DNA from: Demequina phytophila
Lineage (GTDB): Bacteria > Actinomycetota > Actinomycetes > Actinomycetales > Demequinaceae
Direction of reading: 5' to 3'
NCBI RefSeq assembly: GCF_000971135.1
Contig: NZ_BBLW01000002.1
Span: forward strand, 372,001-436,000
Length of the DNA: 64,000 bases
The stretch's first letter is position 1, and every line of letters begins with the position of its first letter. Below the pieces are notes generated by a model. It saw only the letters and a list, made by a program, of their open reading frames with translations, was not told where the DNA came from and searched no databases. Positions 61,237 to 64,000 of the stretch are shown here, one piece after another. Made by a program: the position numbers and the translations under genes.

Positions 61237-62676
61237 TCAGATCGCCAGCCACCCGGTCGCCAGCCCGACCACCCCGACCAGCGCCGCCGCGAGCGAGACC
61301 GCGAGGATCACCGCCTCGCGCGCGCTGAACCAGCGGCGCCCCTGCTCGCGCCGCACCATGATGAACAGGATCGACGCGGGCGCGTAGATGATCGAGGACA
61401 CGAGCACGAAGTCGAGCCCGGCGGCAATCAGCAGGAACACCACGTACGCCGTGGCCAGCACCCCGAGCGCCAGCTCACGACGTCTCTCCCGCGCCTCGAC
61501 CCCGACGGTGCCGTAACCGTCCCGCTGCGCGGCTATCTTCAGCAGGTAGCCCGCCGCGAACAGGAACGGGATGAGCGACAGCGCGCTCGTGAGGTCCACC
61601 ACGAAGTTCACCGCGTCCGCGGACACGAGCACCACCAGCAGCATCGCCTGCGACAGCACCGTGGTGGTGAGCAGCGCCGCCACAGGCACGTCCCGGTCGG
61701 ACTGCCGCGCGAGGAAGCGGGGCATGTCGCGATCCTTGGCGGCCACGAACAGCAGCTCGGCGGCGATCATGGTCCACGCCAGGTACGCCCCGAGCACGGA
61801 CACGATCAGCCCCACCGAGACGAACACCGAGCCCCACCCGCCGACCGCCGCCTCCAGCACGCCCGCCATCGACGGCTGCCTCAGCTGCGCCATCTCGGAG
61901 GCGGGCATGATCCCGTAGCTCACCATGGTCACGGAGGCGAAGATCGCGAACACGCTGAGGTAGCCGAGCACCGTCGCGCGGCCCACGTCCTTGCGCCGGC
62001 GCGCGTGCCGCGAGTACACGCTGGCGCCCTCGACACCCAGGAACACGAACACCATCACCAGCATGGTCGCGCGCACCTGCGCGAACAGCGCCACGTCCGA
62101 CGGCCCCGCCATGTTCTCCGCGAACACCTGCGGGTCCACGTAGAACAGCGCGATCACGATGAACACGAGGATGGGCACCAGCTTCGCGAGCGTGACGATC
62201 CGGTTGATCGCGGCCGCCTCGCGCACCCCTTGACGCACCAGCAGGTAGAAGCCCCACAGCCCTGCGCTCGAGAGCAGCACCGCCAGCACCGTGTCGCCCT
62301 CGCCGAGCGCCGGGAACAGCCCTCCCAGCGTGGACATGATGAGCACCCAGAAGGACACGTTGCCCACGCACGTGGTCGCCCAGTAGCCGAACGCGGAGAA
62401 GAACCCCAGGTACTCCCCGAAGCCGGCTTTCGCGTATGCGTAGATGCCGGCGTCGAGGTGAGGCTTGCGGTTCGACAGCGCCTGGAACATCAGCGCGAGC
62501 GTGAGGGTGCCGATCCCCGCGATGGTCCACGCGATGAGCGCGCCCGACACGCCGGTCGCCTCCGCGAAGCGGCCCGGCAGGGTGAACACGCCGGCGCCCA
62601 CCATGGTGCCCACCACCATCGTGGTCATGGTGAGCAGGGAGAGCTTGACGGGCGCGCGCTCGGCGGTCTCGCTCAT
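61237..62676 (-). CDS. APC-family amino-acid permease (basic amino acid/antiporter type)
   Basis: A 479-residue protein with about twelve hydrophobic segments. Segment 1 carries the substrate motif MVVGTMVGAGVFTLPGRFAEATG, and IAWTIAGIGTLTLALMFQALSNRKP follows, typical of arginine/ornithine-type antiporters (ArcD/LysI group). The start is MSETAERAP with GGAGGAG upstream. It probably exchanges a basic amino acid for its decarboxylated or deiminated product, but no such enzymes are in the window. Confidence 0.85.
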   Translation of the reverse strand: MSETAERAPVKLSLLTMTTMVVGTMVGAGVFTLPGRFAEATGVSGALIAWTIAGIGTLTLALMFQALSNRKPHLDAGIYAYAKAGFGEYLGFFSAFGYWATTCVGNVSFWVLIMSTLGGLFPALGEGDTVLAVLLSSAGLWGFYLLVRQGVREAAAINRIVTLAKLVPILVFIVIALFYVDPQVFAENMAGPSDVALFAQVRATMLVMVFVFLGVEGASVYSRHARRRKDVGRATVLGYLSVFAIFASVTMVSYGIMPASEMAQLRQPSMAGVLEAAVGGWGSVFVSVGLIVSVLGAYLAWTMIAAELLFVAAKDRDMPRFLARQSDRDVPVAALLTTTVLSQAMLLVVLVSADAVNFVVDLTSALSLIPFLFAAGYLLKIAAQRDGYGTVGVEARERRRELALGVLATAYVVFLLIAAGLDFVLVSSIIYAPASILFIMVRREQGRRWFSAREAVILAVSLAAALVGVVGLATGWLAI

Positions 62677-62714
62677 GCGCCCTCCTCCCGTCCCCTCGAA
62701 ACCTAGCAAGTCCA

Positions 62715-62766
62715 GGGACGATGCGCGGGGTGAGGGGTCGCGCGGACGTCGCCCGCGCATCGTCCC
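62715..62766 (-). terminator. Terminator-like inverted pair of exact 10-mer copies
   Basis: GGGACGATGCGCGGG (62715-62729) and CCCGCGCATCGTCCC (62752-62766) are perfect 15-bp inverted copies with a 22-base loop, beginning 4 bases after the stop of the ZIP-like gene. Both arms contain the dispersed 10-mer. Confidence 0.7.
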
Positions 62767-62770
62767 CCCG

Positions 62771-63454
62771 TCAGGATGCGGCGAGCGTGAGGCCGAAGCC
62801 CACCACCGCCCAGATGCCCGCCGCGATCCGTCCCTTCTCGTACGCGAACGGGATCATCGACGTGGTGAGCATGGCGATGAGCGCGCCGGTGGTGAGCGCC
62901 GCGAGACGCGCGCCGTTGACGGACCCCACGGCGTCGGCGACGCCGTAGCCGATCGCGGAGGCCGCGCCCGCCGCGACCACCACCGAACCCCACAGCAGCA
63001 GCTGCTTGCGGGCGGGCCAGCCGCTCGTCCGCATGTCCGCCGCGGGCGGCAGGGCCTGCGGGATGTTCGACACCCACACCGATACCGCGAGCGCGGGGCT
63101 CACCAGCCCGGCGACCATCTGGATGCCGAAGATGAGCGACTCGGGCAGCGCGTCCACGATGTTGCCCACCACGATCCCCATGGCTCCCGAGGACCCGAAG
63201 CGGCGCTCCACGAGCGTGTCCGCGATGACGTAGACGAACCCGCCGACCAGCAGCCAGATGCCGATCTCGCGGTTGCCGAGCGACGCCTGCGCCTCGGGGA
63301 CCAGCTGGAACGCAGCGGCGGCGATCAGGGCGCCGGCACCGAGCCCGGCGAGCTGGCCGACCGCGCGGTCGGCCAGGGTGAACCGGTAGACCACCAGACC
63401 GGCGAGCAGCAGGGACGACTGCGCCGCCACGCCCACCAGCAGAGCCTCGATCAC
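62771..63454 (-). CDS. ZIP-like (metal cation) membrane transporter
   Basis: A 227-residue protein with about seven hydrophobic segments. GAGALIAAAAFQLVPEA and GNIVDALPESLIFGIQ follow the pattern of ZIP transporter helices 2 and 4, but the metal-binding HxxPE reads DALPES, so the usual histidine is aspartate. The GTG at 63454 is chosen because a -10 TACCGT (63466-63461) stands 6 bases upstream; an ATG at 63472 lacks any ribosome site. Zinc, manganese or another divalent ion is possible. Confidence 0.72.
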   Translation of the reverse strand: MIEALLVGVAAQSSLLLAGLVVYRFTLADRAVGQLAGLGAGALIAAAAFQLVPEAQASLGNREIGIWLLVGGFVYVIADTLVERRFGSSGAMGIVVGNIVDALPESLIFGIQMVAGLVSPALAVSVWVSNIPQALPPAADMRTSGWPARKQLLLWGSVVVAAGAASAIGYGVADAVGSVNGARLAALTTGALIAMLTTSMIPFAYEKGRIAAGIWAVVGFGLTLAAS

Positions 63455-63503
63455 GTTCTCACGGTAGGGCATCCGCGCTGGTGGGGCGCGGGATCGCGGA
63501 GGG

Positions 63504-63977
63504 TCACACCCGTGCGGGTGCGCCCCGCATGACCAGCGGCTCGTCGAGCAGGCCCGCGTACGCCGCACGCTCCGCGTCCGTGAGCGAGCGCGGGCGCTGA
63601 GTCTCGGGGTCCAGGTACACGAGCGTGGTGACCACGCGCGCGTACTCCTCGCCGGTGGTCGCGCGCAGCACGTGGTGGATCTCGCAGCTCGCCCGGCCCA
63701 GGCGTGCCGCCCAGATGTCCACCACGACGGGTGCGGGGGACCACGTGAGCTGGCGCACGTACTCGACCTCGTGGCGGGCCACCACCACGGGCGCGCGGCC
63801 TCCGCGCGTCACCACGCCGCCCGCGTCCGTGCCCGAACCCAGGGCCCCCCGGATGAGCGGGTGGAGCGCTCTGATCCGCACCTCCTCGAGCAGAGTGAGG
63901 TACGCGACGTTGTTCACGTGGCCGTTGGAGTCGATGTCCGCCCACCGCAGCTCCACCGGGACCGTCAGCCGGGGCAT
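63504..63977 (-). CDS. Hotdog-fold acyl-CoA thioesterase (4HBT family)
   Basis: A 157-residue protein with the 4HBT signature LRWADIDSNGHVNNVAYLTLLEEVR (residues 10-34 hold it; the acidic and histidine residues are D14/D16 and H20). EVEYVRQLTWSPAPVVVDIWAARLGRASCEIHH is the second strand set. It hydrolyses acyl- or hydroxybenzoyl-CoA-type thioesters. The gene is complete in the window; an exact 10-mer copy (63991-64000) lies just upstream of its ATG. Confidence 0.87.
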   Translation of the reverse strand: MPRLTVPVELRWADIDSNGHVNNVAYLTLLEEVRIRALHPLIRGALGSGTDAGGVVTRGGRAPVVVARHEVEYVRQLTWSPAPVVVDIWAARLGRASCEIHHVLRATTGEEYARVVTTLVYLDPETQRPRSLTDAERAAYAGLLDEPLVMRGAPARV

Positions 63978-64000
63978 CCGGGCGACCGCCGCATCGTCCC

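Larger units (their letters stand above)
10224..64000. repeat. Dispersed 10-mer GCATCGTCCC / GGGACGATGC, 24 exact copies
   Basis: First bases of the exact copies reading GCATCGTCCC on the plus strand are 10224, 15497, 29136, 31538, 36209, 42874, 45473, 52235, 55657, 57117, 58933, 62757 and 63991. Copies reading GGGACGATGC are at 19043, 22790, 27288, 39022, 40400, 42453, 45788, 53379, 56724, 60481 and 62715. About fifteen further sites differ by one base. Twenty of 24 have C before GCATCGTCCC. The motif is non-palindromic and balanced between strands. Eight exact copies are intergenic. In genes it is read as ASSP, GDDA, AHRP or TMR. Confidence 0.85.

Noticed and set aside
10224-64000. The dispersed 10-mer considered as an FtsK-orienting (KOPS) or Chi-like word.
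   Set aside because: Copies are balanced between strands (13 and 11) with no skew across the window; polar words should favour one strand.
1-64000. tRNA or rRNA genes.
   Set aside because: No stretch with tRNA arm patterns or conserved rRNA blocks was recognised on either strand; a covariance-model scan would be decisive.

Overview
This window is high-GC, densely packed DNA from an actinobacterium, most likely of the Micrococcales. The evidence is the GlnA2-GlnE pair, a polyphosphate glucokinase, LytR-CpsA-Psr and DUF222/HNH (13E12-type) proteins, many GTG starts, many ATGA/GTGA start-stop overlaps, and at least eleven genes whose start codon lies only 6-7 bases behind a -10 box (leaderless promoters). 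The genus cannot be fixed from the sequence. No rRNA, tRNA, CRISPR array or intact insertion sequence was seen.

Layout. (1) 1-2757: the end of a sugar MFS carrier, a GH1 glycosidase and a nucleoside-hydrolase-like protein. (2) 2778-15392: a catabolic island of four transcription units: a FAD monooxygenase/SDR/bicovalent-FAD oxidase/VOC/MFS operon, an SDR/double GlcG-HbpS/PanE-like/flavodoxin-like operon, an ABC sugar-type importer, and a metallo-beta-lactamase-fold hydrolase. All four promoters carry the same operator, TGAAAG-N3-CTTTCA, just downstream of the -10 box, so they form one regulon; its regulator and substrate are not visible. (3) 15543-26511: an L-rhamnose regulon (fucO, an aldolase, then rhaI-rhaM-rhaEW-rhaK-lldD and a divergent LacI regulator) with the palindrome TGAAACGATTCA at three promoters. 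Rhamnose is converted through rhamnulose and rhamnulose-1-phosphate to DHAP and lactaldehyde. Lactaldehyde is reduced by FucO or oxidised by the SDR half of RhaEW, and the lactate can go to pyruvate through LldD.

(4) 26515-39849: an alarmone synthetase, a two-component system, a CPBP membrane protein, a repeat-bearing surface protein, an LCP cell-wall ligase, a DUF2236 protein, an O-antigen-ligase-like protein, a zinc alcohol dehydrogenase coupled to a secreted HNH nuclease lipoprotein, an acyl-CoA ligase and a PadR regulator. (5) 39872-51520: mostly core metabolism (acetyltransferase, ppgK, map, SPOR-like small protein, panB, nadE, glnA2, glnE). (6) 51562-64000: an autoregulated TetR/epimerase pair, a DUF222 HNH protein, an alpha-glucosidase/LacI/PfkB sugar unit, ribA, a DUF2235 hydrolase, an APC permease, a ZIP-like transporter and a hotdog thioesterase.

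The most unusual feature is a dispersed 10-mer, GCATCGTCCC (reverse complement GGGACGATGC). It has 24 exact copies, on both strands, in all coding frames and strongly over-represented between genes; one pair forms a terminator-like inverted repeat. This is the pattern of a DNA-uptake or similar genome-wide recognition word, and I know of no such word in this group. Numbers given are hand counts.
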